Assembly (NCBI RefSeq): GCF_945859705.1
Contig: NC_079137.1
Coordinates: forward strand, 78,699,150-78,763,149
DNA length: 64,000 nucleotides
Direction: 5' to 3'
Source: Episyrphus balteatus
Lineage: Eukaryota > Arthropoda > Insecta > Diptera > Syrphidae
Positions 1 through 12,500 of this stretch are shown here, one piece after another; positions within the stretch are counted from its first letter, which is position 1; each line of letters begins with the position of its first letter. A program made the position numbers and the translations under genes. The notes beneath the pieces were generated by a model. The model ran no database searches and was not told the origin of the DNA. It worked only from the letters and a program-made list of their open reading frames with translations.

Positions 1-140
1 AATTTTATTGAATGAAATATGCTCAAGAAGTAACACTTACATGTTCAACTGATCTTAACCAAGAAAACATAGCACAAATGGGTGTTAAAAAAGATAAATT
101 TGATTTAAAAGGTTGGCTGAATCATATATTAAAAGATTAA

Positions 141-645
141 GCTCAGCTGAATTTTAATAATATTTTGTAATTTACACAAATTAACCACAACCAAGATGTT
201 TATAAGATATGACACAACAACTCGTTTAAACTGATTTAAGTTGTAGGGGTTTCCCTTATGTATAAAACTGGAAGACCAAAAATGAGATGTAATTATCAAT
301 CCATAAATTATTGAGCTATTCAGCTACGCTGAATTTTATACTCGATTATTATACTAGCTTAAATTAATGATCTCTTAAATGTTTGGAGTCATTCAGCTCA
401 GCTGAATTTACAAATATAGTAAAACTAATCAAGCTCACTATTTAAATAAGCTATTTTCTACTCATAACTTCCGCTGAATTGATGATACATGTAACAAAAG
501 TTCTATTTTTCGATTGAATTGATCAAACTGGTGAATAAAATTGGACATGAATACAATCCACAATTGTAATACAATAACATCATCAATCTTTAAGTTTATT
601 TTTCTTCTTTGATATTGATCAATTAAGATTTTGCTGAATAGTCTG
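141..645. repeat. Family B palindrome cluster 1 (TTCAGCT/AGCTGAAT)
   Basis: Several copies of a dyad-symmetric core sit here. The best is ATTCAGCTCAGCTGAAT at 391-407, with 8-base arms around a single C. Variants are seen at 141-152 (GCTCAGCTGAAT), 318-334 (ATTCAGCTACGCTGAAT), about 471-480 (CCGCTGAATT) and about 631-640 (TTGCTGAATA). The sequence between them is AT-rich and not obviously similar. No protein or RNA gene is associated. The same core returns at 3.0-3.5 kb, so this is a locally dispersed family. Function is unknown. A palindrome of this size could be a dimeric protein site or the remnant of a foldback satellite. Confidence 0.55.
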
Positions 646-660
646 ACTCATTTGTTTTTT

Positions 661-3035
661 TAATAATCAACTCAATAAAAAAATGTATCATCTTCTTCTT
701 TACAGAAATTCTCTACACACTTTTTAATGACCCTAAGAAATTTTTATGAGAATTCAAGTTATAAAAAGAAAATGACGCAAAAAAAAAAAGAATATCTGAA
801 AAATGTGTGACATTGGAATTTGATACAACATTTTTAAAACATGCACCTGTTTCTTTTATTCTTTACAACGAAGACAAGCACATGTGTGTGACAACTGAGC
901 ATTTTTATCATCATCAACCTACACAAAAACCATGAGTAAGGCTAGTCATTTGATGATGGAAAAAAAATAAAATTTCATAAATTTCCTGGCCAAACCCGAT
1001 TCCGATCCTTTTTTTTTTCCTACTCTAAGACCTTTTTACCATACAAACAAAACAGACTTCAGTAATCTCGTTGTTTACATTTATTTCCAATTTCAAGGAT
1101 AACATAAAACAAAAAAAAACTAAAAAAGTTTCTTTAAAGTAGGCAAAACCATTTGGGGTTGGTCTTCGTCTATCTTCACTTAAAAAAAAATTCATTGATT
1201 TTCTTCTTCTTGCTGTTTGTCTTCCATGGAAAATGTCAAATATTTCACCTTAAACTTTTTGCCAATATGATGAGTTTTGAGAGTGTATACATATTCCCTA
1301 TAGAATCACTACCAATCAACACACAACAACACCTAACCTAACTTTGACCCCAAAAGTCTCAAAGTTTATGAATTTGACATAATAACTGTGCTGATAAGTC
1401 AGCACAGAGAAGATTTTGACATTTCTCCAGGGGTGTGTTCACAAAATAACAAAAAATAAAAAAAAAATCGATTTCTTGCAAACAAAAAAGTAAAAAATGA
1501 AAAAAAAAAAAGTAATTCTCTTTTGTTGTTTATAACTTTTTTCTTCGATTTTTAAATCTATTTTTAAATCAAAAGTGAAAGGACGCAATTTTCTTCCATT
1601 TTTAGTAGAGAAGAAGTGAAGTGAAGTACCTCTTCCCATTCCCATATATATATACTCAAAAACTCATCCCCAATTGGGTTGGCTGTCTTTTCGATCTTCT
1701 CTCATTGTCAAGTGAGTGTGTAATTTTGTTCCATCCACTTGTATACGTTTATTTCGTTTTTTCAAAAAAAATAAAGCAAAAAAAAAACCGGAGAAGAGAA
1801 GTTCGTGACAAAATGTAGTTCCAGTGAAAATAGTCAACAGAGCAAAGTGCCACACCAGAACTAACTGACAGGACAACTATAGAAAATTGGGGAGCCAAAG
1901 GGAAGAAGAAAACAAGGGGGTCGGTTAGAGGTAGGGGTAGGGTTTTGGTCTGACACATGGGGTGGTAGCATGGGTTCTATAAATAAAGTGGAAATTATAT
2001 TTCTCACATTGGGAATGAATTGGGTTCTCTGTGTTTTCTGCTGCTACTGCTGCTGAATCCGTTTTCTATTATATTGAGCTCAGTGGTGCGCGCGAGCAAA
2101 AGGCAATATAGTTCCACTCTTGGTGTACTTATGAAGTTGTTTGCCATACATATAGATTCTATGTATGCCCATGTTGTGTTGTTGAATGTGTTTTGTTTTT
2201 ATTTTTTTTTTAAATAAAACATAGCACCGTTGCGGAATGAGATTGGAAGAATGAGTCGAAGGGTAGGGGGAGCTACTTGTCTTCTCGTATATAGCCTTCA
2301 CGCCAAGGCGAAGCGAGGAGGTGGAATGGGTTTCGAGAGCGTGTGAATCATTAGAAAAGTTATGACATCTCAATAAATGGCACATTCGATGGTAGGTCAT
2401 GCCTTTGCAAGCTGCACGACTTAGGTACTTGCTGTATTGCTGAATGAAAGGGAAAGAATGTGTGTGTTTGGTATGGATTGGAATTTTTGAAGTAGACCCT
2501 ATAAACATATACCTACAGAAAGGAATTGTACAGTTTTATAAATTTACACTGTGCAGTAAGTTGTAAAACTTATGAAGATACTTGAAAGTAGCAAGGACGA
2601 ATATATACTTCGTACGTACGTACGACAACGACGAATTGAGTGTTGATTAAGATGAGTCATGAGGGTTGTTAAGTGACAGCTCTTTGGAACAAAATATGAC
2701 ATTTCTTTATTTGATATACAGTTGCGTTTTGTTTGAATTTGAAATGCTTTGAAGTTTTGAACGATTTTGTTGTGAGACAAGTATAGTGCCTTGGATTGAT
2801 GTTATATGAGAAAGAAACACGCAAATTTAATTGAACACACATATCGTACAAGTTATGATATAAAAGCATTTAATTGCTCGTCAATAAAAGTCGGAATTTG
2901 GTGTGCAAAATCAGGATTACGGCACTTAACTGGCAGAAGTGCCTGCATCGAAATGACTTTGACATTTATAGAACAAACCTTAATTACATAAGAAAAATTG
3001 ATTTACGTATTTCTTGATAATGCGGATATCCATAT
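661..3035. other. Unassigned AT-rich intergenic/intronic stretch
   Basis: I see no gene here. The segment holds many A and T runs of 8-10 bases and a more complex patch at about 2020-2510. At 2611-2623 there is an alternating CGTACGTACGTAC tract. A 142-residue open frame on the minus strand (2080-2508) has no recognisable domain, signal or start context and is treated as chance. Confidence 0.5.
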
Positions 3036-3039
3036 TGTC

Positions 3040-3550
3040 AAATTCAGCAAAGCTGAATACCTGCAAAAATGTTCAAAGCAAACTTATATATCATGAAAAG
3101 CTAATTTTAGTTCAATTGAACACCTCTCTTTCTAATTCAGCTATGCTTGATATTTGAATGAAAATTTTCTTCAGTAAAAATGCACTTGTTCAAATTAGTA
3201 TTTATAAAACAAATTTGTTTCCACGAATTCAAGAGTTTGTGCTTGAATTTGGTTTTTATTTAGCATTTCCTCCAAATTCAGCTCAGCTGAATAAGTCAAT
3301 GTTTGCATTAAAAACCCTCTGATATCACAATATTGAATCTCAGTCTTATTTTGTAGCATAATTCATCAAACATAGAATTTTAATTTGTCGACATCAAACA
3401 TTTTTGTAAAAATAGCTGTTTATTTTGCATTGTTTCTAAATTCAGCTCAGCTGAATATCTCAATATACGTTCTAGGAACACTCGTTTAGCAGAATATTTG
3501 TTCCCACATCTAACAAGCATAAAAAAGCTAGCTGAATTGAACAATACTCT
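3040..3550. repeat. Family B palindrome cluster 2 (ATTCAGCTCAGCTGAAT)
   Basis: Two identical 17-base palindromes ATTCAGCTCAGCTGAAT lie at 3276-3292 and 3440-3456. Variants lie at 3042-3058 (ATTCAGCAAAGCTGAAT), about 3134-3150 (ATTCAGCTATGCTTGAT) and about 3526-3537 (AGCTAGCTGAAT). Start-to-start distances are roughly 91, 143 and 164 bp. The intervening AT-rich DNA is not visibly conserved, so the palindrome is the conserved part. Half-sites (GCTGAATA) also occur at about 5097-5130 outside the cluster. Confidence 0.6.
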
Positions 3551-4371
3551 ATTCAGCACAAATCAAATAATTTGCAAAATTAATTTTTATTCATTGTTTG
3601 ACATAAAAATGATTACCGTTAAAAGAAAACAAAAGTTCAATAACTTACCACACATTAAAAATATTAAAAATACCACCTGTCCAATTCTAATTCATTCATC
3701 TTTCAAAAAACTCTCACCTGACGTTTATAGAAAGCTTCATAAAATTAATGTGTTCAGACATAATAGTGTTAACAAAGGCAATGATTAAATGTTATTATTT
3801 TTTTTTTTTTTTTATTTTCAATCGAAACATAACACATTATTGTTTACTATTTTTTTTATATTTCCTTTTATTATCTTAAAATGGAGAGAAGTGATCAAAA
3901 TTCTAGGTCTCTAGCCTCAGGTTACACACATTTTGAAATTCAAAAAAAAAAAAAAAAAACTAAGCGTCATAAAAAAAACACATCGAACAAAGTGGTAAGT
4001 CTTTACAGTCAGTTGGCAATTAATCATTTGAAATACCCTACAACAGAATAAAGAAAGAAAAAAATAAAACACTCGTCCTCACATTTGAAAGATCTCATCA
4101 TAAAAAAAAAATAAAAAAAAAAAAAAACAAGAAGAGCTCATTAGTTTCTATGTTTTTTTTTTTTTGAGGTTTTTTTTCTAGAATTGAAGAATTAATAATT
4201 ATATTTTCCACATTCTTCCACAACAACCCAGAACCACGTGGGCTGAATCAACTGTGACTGAAAAGCTGGATTCGATCTGGGATAGTAGATCTCCATCAGT
4301 CTTTCTTGATTTTATTATGATGGTGATGTGATTTCGAAATACACTTAAAAAATCTCCATGCAATCCTCCTT

Positions 4372-4403
<32 letters not shown>

Positions 4404-5519
4404 AAGAAATAATAAAAAAGCTTATGAGTCTTTTGGGAATTTCTTCATATTCGTTGATTAAGTTCTGTGTGCTGGATATAATGAGCACGACACCAGAACA
4501 CCATACTTACGATGAAAACTGAAAAACGAAAACCCAAAAAAAAAAAAAACATAATACGCACAGCAAAAGAAGAACCAAAACAACAACAACAACAAAAAAA
4601 AGAAGAATAGATTATCATTATTATTATTTTTGAGCGTGGGTTGGTTGGAATCGTATTATTATACGTACTTTATGCTTTTATATGTTTAAATTTAATTGAA
4701 GAAAATTGTCGACACAACACCACTGCTTTTGGATATTATTATTCAGTTTTTCAGTTTTTTTTTTAGGGAGGGAGACTATAATTTGATTGTGCACTCACCC
4801 ATATAAATGGCGAAGATCATTCTGAAAGAGCGGAAGAGGTAAAGAGGTAGCAAATTTAGTATTATATGTACGCATATTGCCAATTCCAATCATAAATCAC
4901 ATCTTGGTTGGTAGTTTAATTTTGTTGTGCGCTTCACCGCATCAAAATGGTGATAAATATATATATATGTTTATGTAAGCAGTAGAATCTTGATTAATAG
5001 CTTTTGTCAAAAATGATTATATATATTAAATATTCATCTCTTCGTTTTTTTCAAGCTTATTTAAGCATTTTATAGTGTTTTGATGCTTTTTAACTTAGCT
5101 GAATAGAATAAATAATTAGCTGAATAGAGTCAAGGTGAAAAATAACTACATATCTATTAATTTTTATTTTGACAAAGAATGTGCTGACAAGTTTTTATGC
5201 GTAAATTGAGATTTATCAAGTTTTTTTTTTTTTGTGTCTGTAATAATGTCACCTCCTTATTGATTATATGCATACAAATAGTTGACTAATTAATAGTCTC
5301 ATGAGATGAAATGATGTTTAACTTTTATGTTCTGATAAATATGTTTGATGTCCCAGTATTTTAAAGATTTTTAATTTATTTCAATTAACGTAATTTGATT
5401 AATCATTTTAGTTCGGTCGAGAATTATATAGCTCTAGCTTCAGTCCAAGGTTCTGTAATTAGATGCAGGCACTGATAGTGTTGGACAGTGGTTTAACTGC
5501 TGAATATAAATGTATGGAG
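3551..5519. other. Unassigned stretch, homopolymer-rich
   Basis: No gene is supported. Long homopolymers dominate, including 30 consecutive A at 4373-4402 and runs of 15-18 at about 3799, 3942 and 4110. A 96-residue frame at 3498-3788 is lysine/asparagine-rich, as expected of AT-rich DNA, and has no recognisable motif. Confidence 0.5.
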
Positions 5520-6065
5520 TGCGTGCTTACAAGTGCTTACAAATTTTGATAACTTGAAGAACGATTTTAACTTTATTTTTTGTAAGCGACCATAATTTTA
5601 AAACAAACAGGATGTAATTTACCAATACAAAATTTCATAACTGATAATTCTGTTTATAAAATTGCTGATTTACACTCTAAACCATTTGGATTTCGATTCT
5701 CTACTGGCTACATCATTTTTTGTAAGCACTGCCAATGTCACTTCAGTAAACATACGAAACATAAAGCGGAAGTAAAATCTATTGATAAAATAGTGGGCTT
5801 ACATCTGAAAACGATTTCAATTCATATTTCAATACTCAGAAATAACTTTTTATAAGTACTTTTGAATTGCCTTCTACTAACTTCCAAAATACTTTTCAAA
5901 TGTTAAGTCTATCTACATAATCAATAATTTACAGTTGTTGAAAGCACAGAAAGTGCTGAATAGTTTAATTCTTGTAAGCACTACCAATTTAACTTCAATA
6001 AAGATCCAAAATACTTGGCAAAAGCAAAATCTTTTGATTAAATCGCACGCTTACAGTTATAATCG
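5520..6065. repeat. Family C degenerate tandem array, about 130 bp units (TGTAAGC ... GCTTACA)
   Basis: Four unit starts carry TGTAAGC or a variant: 5581, 5721, 5851 (TATAAGTACT) and 5973, spaced 140, 130 and 122 bp. Each unit also carries the reverse complement GCTTACA or a variant near 5535, 5669, 5797, 5931 and 6049. Units 5721 and 5973 align over most of their length: TGTAAGCACT, then a CCAAT element, then CTTCARTAAA, then an AAATCTNTTGATAAA-like stretch, then GCTTACA. So this is a true tandem repeat that has decayed. The paired TGTAAGC/GCTTACA gives each unit a potential stem-loop. No coding content. Confidence 0.7.
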
Positions 6066-8235
6066 CTTAATCATCTTGCTATTTCTTCTAACAATGTACA
6101 CATATTTATGTTGTTAATTCACGGATACACCTCCTTGTTTAAAAATTTATATTGAATAATATTTTTCTTAGCTAATAAAAACTCACAATCAATTAAAATA
6201 AATGTTTTCAAATATGTTACCTGAGTTTGTTTTTTTGTTTTTCTGTTATTTTTACTTTGTAACTCCTTTGTATGTCCATCGTCATTGCGTTGTGTATAGA
6301 AAATTAAAAACTACAAATCGATACACGAAGAAGAGAATGGGGTACAAATATTGCAGAATCGATCAATCAAGTTGGTCCGAGTGATTCTTCGGTCTTTTTT
6401 TTTTTTTTTGTTTTATTATCTTGTGGTTTTTATTTATTTATTTTTATGTTTTTTTTTTTCTTTATACAGATGGGGGCCTCTTTTTCAAGGTCTCTTTTGC
6501 GCGGTGTGTGTACCTAGCTTTCAATTGATGACTGCTGATGGTTACAAAAGACACAACAACACAAGAAATTTCCTCACGTACGTGTGGATGCTGTTCGGAG
6601 GCATTTTCAATTCCCAGTCGTTTGTTGCATGTCTGACTTTTCTTCTTTTTTTTTATTTTCTTCAATTTTTTTTATTGTGGCTAAAGTCGCCGCAGGTAGC
6701 TATAAGAGCTCGCCATAAGAGCCAGTGTAGCTACACTACACTTAGTTGCCATATACGGTGGACCTCAAATCTGCGGAGATTAAAAGACTGTGATTTGATT
6801 GTTCATTTTTTTTCTCAATTTTTTGTCGGTTTGTTTGCACCGCGTTCCGTGCGGGAGCGCTATATGAAAAAATTCCAATTTTGAGCTTATCCCCAAACTA
6901 TGTATGTACGCTTGTGTTTTTGTAAAACGTTGGAAACACTCATTCACGCATCTAATGGTACTTGACGCTTGCTGGCTCTCTAGGTTTCCCAGGCGTTGAA
7001 CCAATCACTAGATTATGCAGCTCATAGAACACGCAAGAGGCTAGAATAAATTGCTATTTTCCATCATCTGCCTTTTGAACGCGCACACCAACCAACCAAC
7101 ATCGTGCAAAATCATATTCGAGGGGCTTTAAAGGTCAATAATCATTATTATCCAACAACGTCTCCCTGGTATCTGCATCCTCATCTAGAATCCATATACG
7201 AGAGGTGTTCCTCCTCGTCGTCGTTGTACCCGATTCTAAAAATTGCATGTGCCAGGCCAATGCCTGATGTCTATCCGTATAAATAAATTCTCGTAATACG
7301 CTCGCTCTCTCTGCTGGCTGGTTGTTTGTTTGCAAGAGACCTGCAGCTACTTTTCTTTTGACAGGAGAATGAATACGGCACAAAAAAAAAAACTTCTGAC
7401 AGGCAAGAGAGAGAAAAATCCTAGAATCAACACAGCAAAGTTTGGTTTCCATTCTTCGTTCTTCGCTTCGACTAATGAAGCACAAACCTTTCCTCTAAAC
7501 CAGTCTTTGCTGATGTGCTGCATGGTCGCATCATCATCCTTGGCACTGCCTTGCCTCGCTTCACCTTGCCTCTCGCATTTCGCCCGTTGGCTCAATGATT
7601 ACAAAAGTCATGTGCATCATGAGATTTTGCTTTCGTATGTGATGTTTGCCGCTGATGCCGCCGCCGACGAAGCTGCCATCAATGTTGCTGGATAGCTGAA
7701 TAAACTGCTTTGCTTGGCAAAATGCTATATGATGATGCTGATGAGATGGGTAAAGTCGCATAAAATTCCCAGTAGAATCTATCTATCTACTCATGTTCTT
7801 TTTCGGAAATTGATGTGGATTGATTCATGCATTCTGGGTATGCCATTTGATTGGGCGATGCGCTTGTGATGTGCACGCTGAGTATGTGCTTTTTCAAATT
7901 TTCAAATAAGGTGCACACGTATGTAAATCTTTTAGGATGAATGATAGTTTGTATAAAGTGGGTAGATTTTCTGTTTTTTTTTTTTTTTTTTGCATTAGAA
8001 TGAAATGTTTGGGGAGTTTTATTGAACTCTCATTTACGATGGAATAAAGTTTGTTTTTTTTTGGATTTTTGTTATGTATCGATGGGAAGTCAGTTGAGTT
8101 CAAGTTTGTTCAAGATTATCATATTCTCCGAGTCTCTAGTGCAGTATATCCGGGATGTGGAATGTGATGCAGTGCCTTTTAGTTTAATGAAAAGATCTAT
8201 CGTTGATTTTTTTCTCATTAAAAAAAAGAAAATGT
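6066..8235. other. Unassigned stretch with a more complex, less AT-rich core
   Basis: No gene is supported. The part from about 6470 to 7900 is richer in G/C and less repetitive than its surroundings, which makes it a candidate for conserved non-coding DNA. A good 3' splice-like sequence (T-rich tract then ATACAG) ends at about 6470, inside a 177-residue frame at 6351-6884. That frame begins with a Phe/Leu-rich run translated from poly-T and shows no domain, so I do not call it an exon. Confidence 0.45.
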
Positions 8236-8940
8236 GCTGAATAGCTTACAATCAATTATTTTAATGAGTTTTACTTGTTTTTCAAACTTATTAATGTTTT
8301 AATTACAAAAATTGTAATCAACAGCGGTTAAAAATTACTTTTCATCTAATTTGTAAATGTTGCTTACAAGGAAATGCAATTGAGTTGAAAGTTGAAAAAT
8401 TACTATTTCATATCAATAAACCTATTTAGCTGCTGTTTATAATGTTGTTTCATCAATTTTGTTTGGTATTCTGATAAATCACTTTGTTTTTCAAAAATTC
8501 AAATAGTTGCTTACAAGAAAAAATTTATCAAACTTAAATTTTGATCCCAAAATATCTATTCAACACCTGTTAAAATTAACATTTCATCGACTTTCCTTAG
8601 TATTTTGCTCAATAAACTCATTTATCAAATTTAAAACTATTTGCTTACAAGAGAATAGTCATAAGCTAAGGGAAATGAGTATGCTGAGAAAAAATACCTA
8701 TTCAGCACCTTTCAAAGTTGAAATTTCTTCTATTTTTGTAGTATTCTGCTAAATTAAGTCATTCTTCATAATTAAAATTATGTGATTACAAGAAAATAGT
8801 CAGAAACTAAACATAACCAGTATGCTGATGATAAAATACCTATTCAGCAGCTGTCAAAAATGAAATTTCATCTAATTTGTATAATATTCTGCTGAATAAA
8901 CTCATTTTTCATAAACAAAATAGGTTGCTTACAAGCTCCA
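8236..8940. repeat. Family D degenerate tandem array, about 142 bp units (TGCTTACAAG)
   Basis: Five unit marks TGCTTACAAG, or TGATTACAAG in one case, lie at 8361, 8508, 8642, 8783 and 8926. Spacings are 147, 134, 141 and 143 bp. Whole units align: TATTCAGCA, a GAAATTTCATC-like stretch, ATTCTGCTGAATAAA, a CTCATTTTTCATAAA-like stretch, TGCTTACAAG, then GAAAATAGTCA. Within a unit TATTCAGCA (for example 8841-8849) is the reverse complement of TGCTGAATA (8890-8898), about 40 bases apart, so each unit can form a stem-loop. This is a decayed euchromatic satellite. No gene is associated. Confidence 0.8.
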
Positions 8941-11900
8941 TAACCCTTCCTCCATCATCATTCTACTTTTACATTTTATTTCATATAAATAACATACCAT
9001 ACGTCAAAATCCACCATACTCTTATATGAGTCCCTGCTTTGTGCTTAAATAAATATAACCTATCATATCCACAAGACGACAATGATGTTGACAATGACAT
9101 CGGTAAAAGTTTTGATAAAGTATGTATACCAAAAATATTTCTATGTGTATATACAAACAGATAAACAAAAAATTCAATCACTAATAAATTTTGATCAAAA
9201 ATCCTTCTTTTAAAGTAACTTTTACCCAACACATTGATACACCTTCAAAATATATGTATCATATTTTCACTTTGACTCCTTTCATACTCCTACATCAAAC
9301 TCACATGCGGTTTATATATTTGTAGAATGTATACTGTCTCTTGAATTTTGCCTTAAAATTCTTTTTATTTGATTAAGGATGAAGAAAAGTTGTAAGCATA
9401 TATGGAATTTAGATGGTATGTGTGTGTTGAGTTTTTTGATAGTGTTGTGGTTTTATTTCGATTCAATTTTCTTAGTTTTCCTTTCTTTTTTTTGTAATGA
9501 TTTTTTTTTTTTTGTTCAAGGAAGCCAAAACGAATAAAATTGAGGAAAATATTATGATTCCGTTTGAAGAAGATGAAAAAAATATTTGAAATGGGAAGTC
9601 AGGATGTTGTGTTAGGGACGACATGCAGTCTTTATAACGGAAGTTGAACAAAACATGTATTTTTTTTTTTTTTTTTCAAACAACAACATTACAATATCCT
9701 TGCGTGGATTTATGTTTATTTTTCAGTCAAAAAATTGGTGGGTGGAGGTAAAACAAAAAATGAAAAATGTGCACGATGATGAAGATAAGCCTCCTTCACA
9801 AAATTTTTTCACCTCACTTGTGTATGCAGTATGGTAAAATATTTCCTTAATCTAATGTAAAAATTTTTGCATGAAAATAAGAATGTTGCGATAAATTATA
9901 TTAGGGAAATTCCAAAAACGTTTTATGGTCCCTTTTTCAAACTTTTAACTGACAGGTAGAAAACTATATATTAATTTCCCAGAAATACGTAAATTAAGGA
10001 CATAAAGTACCGTAGGCACATCCCTGTCATTAAAATCCAGTGCAAGTGTAATAAAAAATCTATCTGACAGATATCAGTTAGGCTTAAATCACCGTTTGAC
10101 AGCTGTCACTCATGGCGGTCTCTCAAAAAGGGCCAAATTATCTTACATTTTTTTTTTAAATTATGCTGAACTGCGTAAATAAAAGATATTATACCAATTA
10201 GCGCTTTTGACAATTTTATTATTATGACACAGAAAATGAATTTGCATTATAAATGTGAGCATGGAAGGTCCTAATTTAAAATTCACATCATTTCTACGAA
10301 TGCCCAAATTACAAGTTATTCTTTAACACTTACAGTTTGACAGCTGTGATATAGGATTCAACTTTCGTATACATTTTTGACGTATGCTGGATATGATCGC
10401 TGAAATGTCAAAAAAAAAAATACAGCTCATTTCAGTTTTCCAGTGTAAGCGGACCTTCAGTTCGATAAACTCAATTCAAATTGGTCAGTTCATCTCGTGT
10501 TTAAACAAAATCCACTTGCCTTTTCTAACTGATAATGACAAAAAAAAACTAAATTGACAGCTGTCATTCTGAGCAGAGTTCATTCAAATTAGACTATTAT
10601 TGAGAATTTTAAACAACCTCATTAAACACTTCTTTTCCAAATCTTAAACCCATCAAAAATCAAATATAAACTTAAAGTTTTTCGTTCATTTGATTAAGCC
10701 CTTAATGTCTAAATTTCACCCTCACCTCTTCACCCGGTGAAAAAAAGCAGTTTGTTTCAAAAACTCTTTTCTAACAAGTTCATTTACAAAATTTTGTAGG
10801 AAATTTCATTAATATTTCAAAAAAATTTCGGCAACTCCAAGAATATATAAAACACTTTTTCACCACCTGGTGTACAATATCTGTACCTATAAAAAAGTTG
10901 TAGAGATGTACAATGTACACTCTTTTCTCAGACAGATATCTTTAAAATTCTTAATTTAGTTAAATAACGAATTTAAAGTCTTCATCCCATGGATTACATT
11001 ATCAAACAATTTTCATCATCATCTCCTGTTCCTGCTGCTGGCTCACTACGGTGGTGTTGTGATGTCCTTCCAAGAAAGAAACAATGCTAAACAAGCAAAA
11101 AGGTGCAAATTATGAACCCTTCACGTTGAAAAACTCAATTAAACTGGAAAACTTTTTGAAAATAGAATACAAAAGCATCATCCAAAACAACAACACCAAC
11201 GACATCATAAAAAAAAAGAGAAGTTGGAGAACCCACCACCCTTTCAACTTCTTGGTATCAACGTCTTTGGGAAGGATTTTATTTCATCCCCGTTAAATAC
11301 GCAGCATCTCGGAACTTCTTATACAAGTCAGCAGGATAAAATTATGAATTAATTTCTATGAATATCGTGTACAAAACTCAAGAAAGTGATGAAAACTCTC
11401 TGCCACCATTCTTTCGCGACCTAGAAGAAGTTTATTTTCAGCTTTTTTTTATTTATTCCTCTTTTTTTTTATTTATGTCAGATTCACCTTCGTTTCTGTC
11501 AAAAATGAGCTATTCATTAGAAATTCGCACATTCATTCATGAATTCAACAACAACAACCATAGCTCTGCTGCTACAACACCCGTGTTATACCATGAATTG
11601 TGAATTATTTATTCACCATATTGAAAACGGAAATGTCTCACAAAACTCACTCGCACACACAGCAAAAACACAGTGAGTGTTCGAGTGTATGTATATCAGT
11701 TTTCTAAGAAAGAACAAATGCAAAAATAAGAATTTTTGTCGTTGTCCCTTTTGCATATAAAAATATAACCAACAACATCCATTTACCTTTTGTGGAGGAA
11801 TCTTGACATTTTTTTTTTTTTACTTTTTGTCGAATCACTGTTGATGACATGACATGTTGACATTTTAAGTTGTTGTTATGCTGACTGTATGCTAAGCTAA

Positions 11901-12279
11901 GCAATGTGGCGGTGGGATGTGGTGTGCTGAATTGGTGAAATGCATTTAGCGTTGCATTATGAATAAATAAAATCAAAGACACCAATACTAAAAATCTGTA
12001 GTTTAAATTTGTAAGTTTGTACATTTTCACTTTGACAGTTAGGTGGAATTGATGTGTTTAAGAGAGAAAGACATTGGAAGTGCATTTTATTTTGTTGAAT
12101 AAGAAACATGTTATCATCATATATGAGCTATTTTTGCTGAATCAAACATGAAATCACTTTCCCAAGAACTATTTTTATCTTTTATGTTTCCTATATGACA
12201 GTTCTAACGTGGTGAAAATGTAAATTGTGTCTATACACTGGAAATTAGATTTTTTTCACATTTCAAGCTCAAGCTAACG
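8941..12279. other. Unassigned stretch with a TGACAG/CTGTCA-rich tract
   Basis: No gene is supported. The tract 9940-10600 is dense in TGACAG and its complement. It includes the perfect 12-base palindrome TGACAGCTGTCA at 10097-10108 and 10555-10566, and a one-base variant at 10338-10349. A short open run after a T-rich 3' splice-like sequence, about 9523-9590, encodes only about 22 charged residues and is not called. The rest is AT-rich with A/T runs. Confidence 0.45.
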
Positions 12280-12500
12280 TCTTGAAACTGTTATATAGTA
12301 ATAAACCAACATTTTTGATTGAGCATTCTTTTTTTAATGCATTCCTTAACACTTTTGAAGTGTTATACAAATAATTGCATCAATTCTCACTGACATCTTG
12401 CTTTAAAGATATTGGATTAAAACTGTTATATTAACAATCATACCATACATTTTACTTAAAAATTTGTCTTTTCAACTGTTATACAAATGACTTCAACGCT
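12280..12500. repeat. Weak local repeat with CTGTTATA motif
   Basis: The motif TGTTATAYAAAT or a close variant follows an AAC- or AAGT-type context at about 12287, 12359, 12422 and 12477. Spacing is roughly 55-72 bp. Between motifs the sequence is AT-rich, with only weak similarity. It may be a badly decayed tandem repeat or chance in AT-rich DNA. Confidence 0.25.

Noticed and set aside
6351..6884. Longest open frame (177 residues, +), preceded by a good 3' splice-like tract
   Set aside because: About half is Phe/Leu/Tyr from poly-T, and I recognise no domain. A minus-strand frame overlaps it. It is expected by chance in T-rich DNA.
9523..9590. Small terminal exon after a T-tract and TCAAG, about 22 charged residues
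   Set aside because: Too short and A/G-rich. The composition alone gives Glu/Lys/Asn. No supporting homology.
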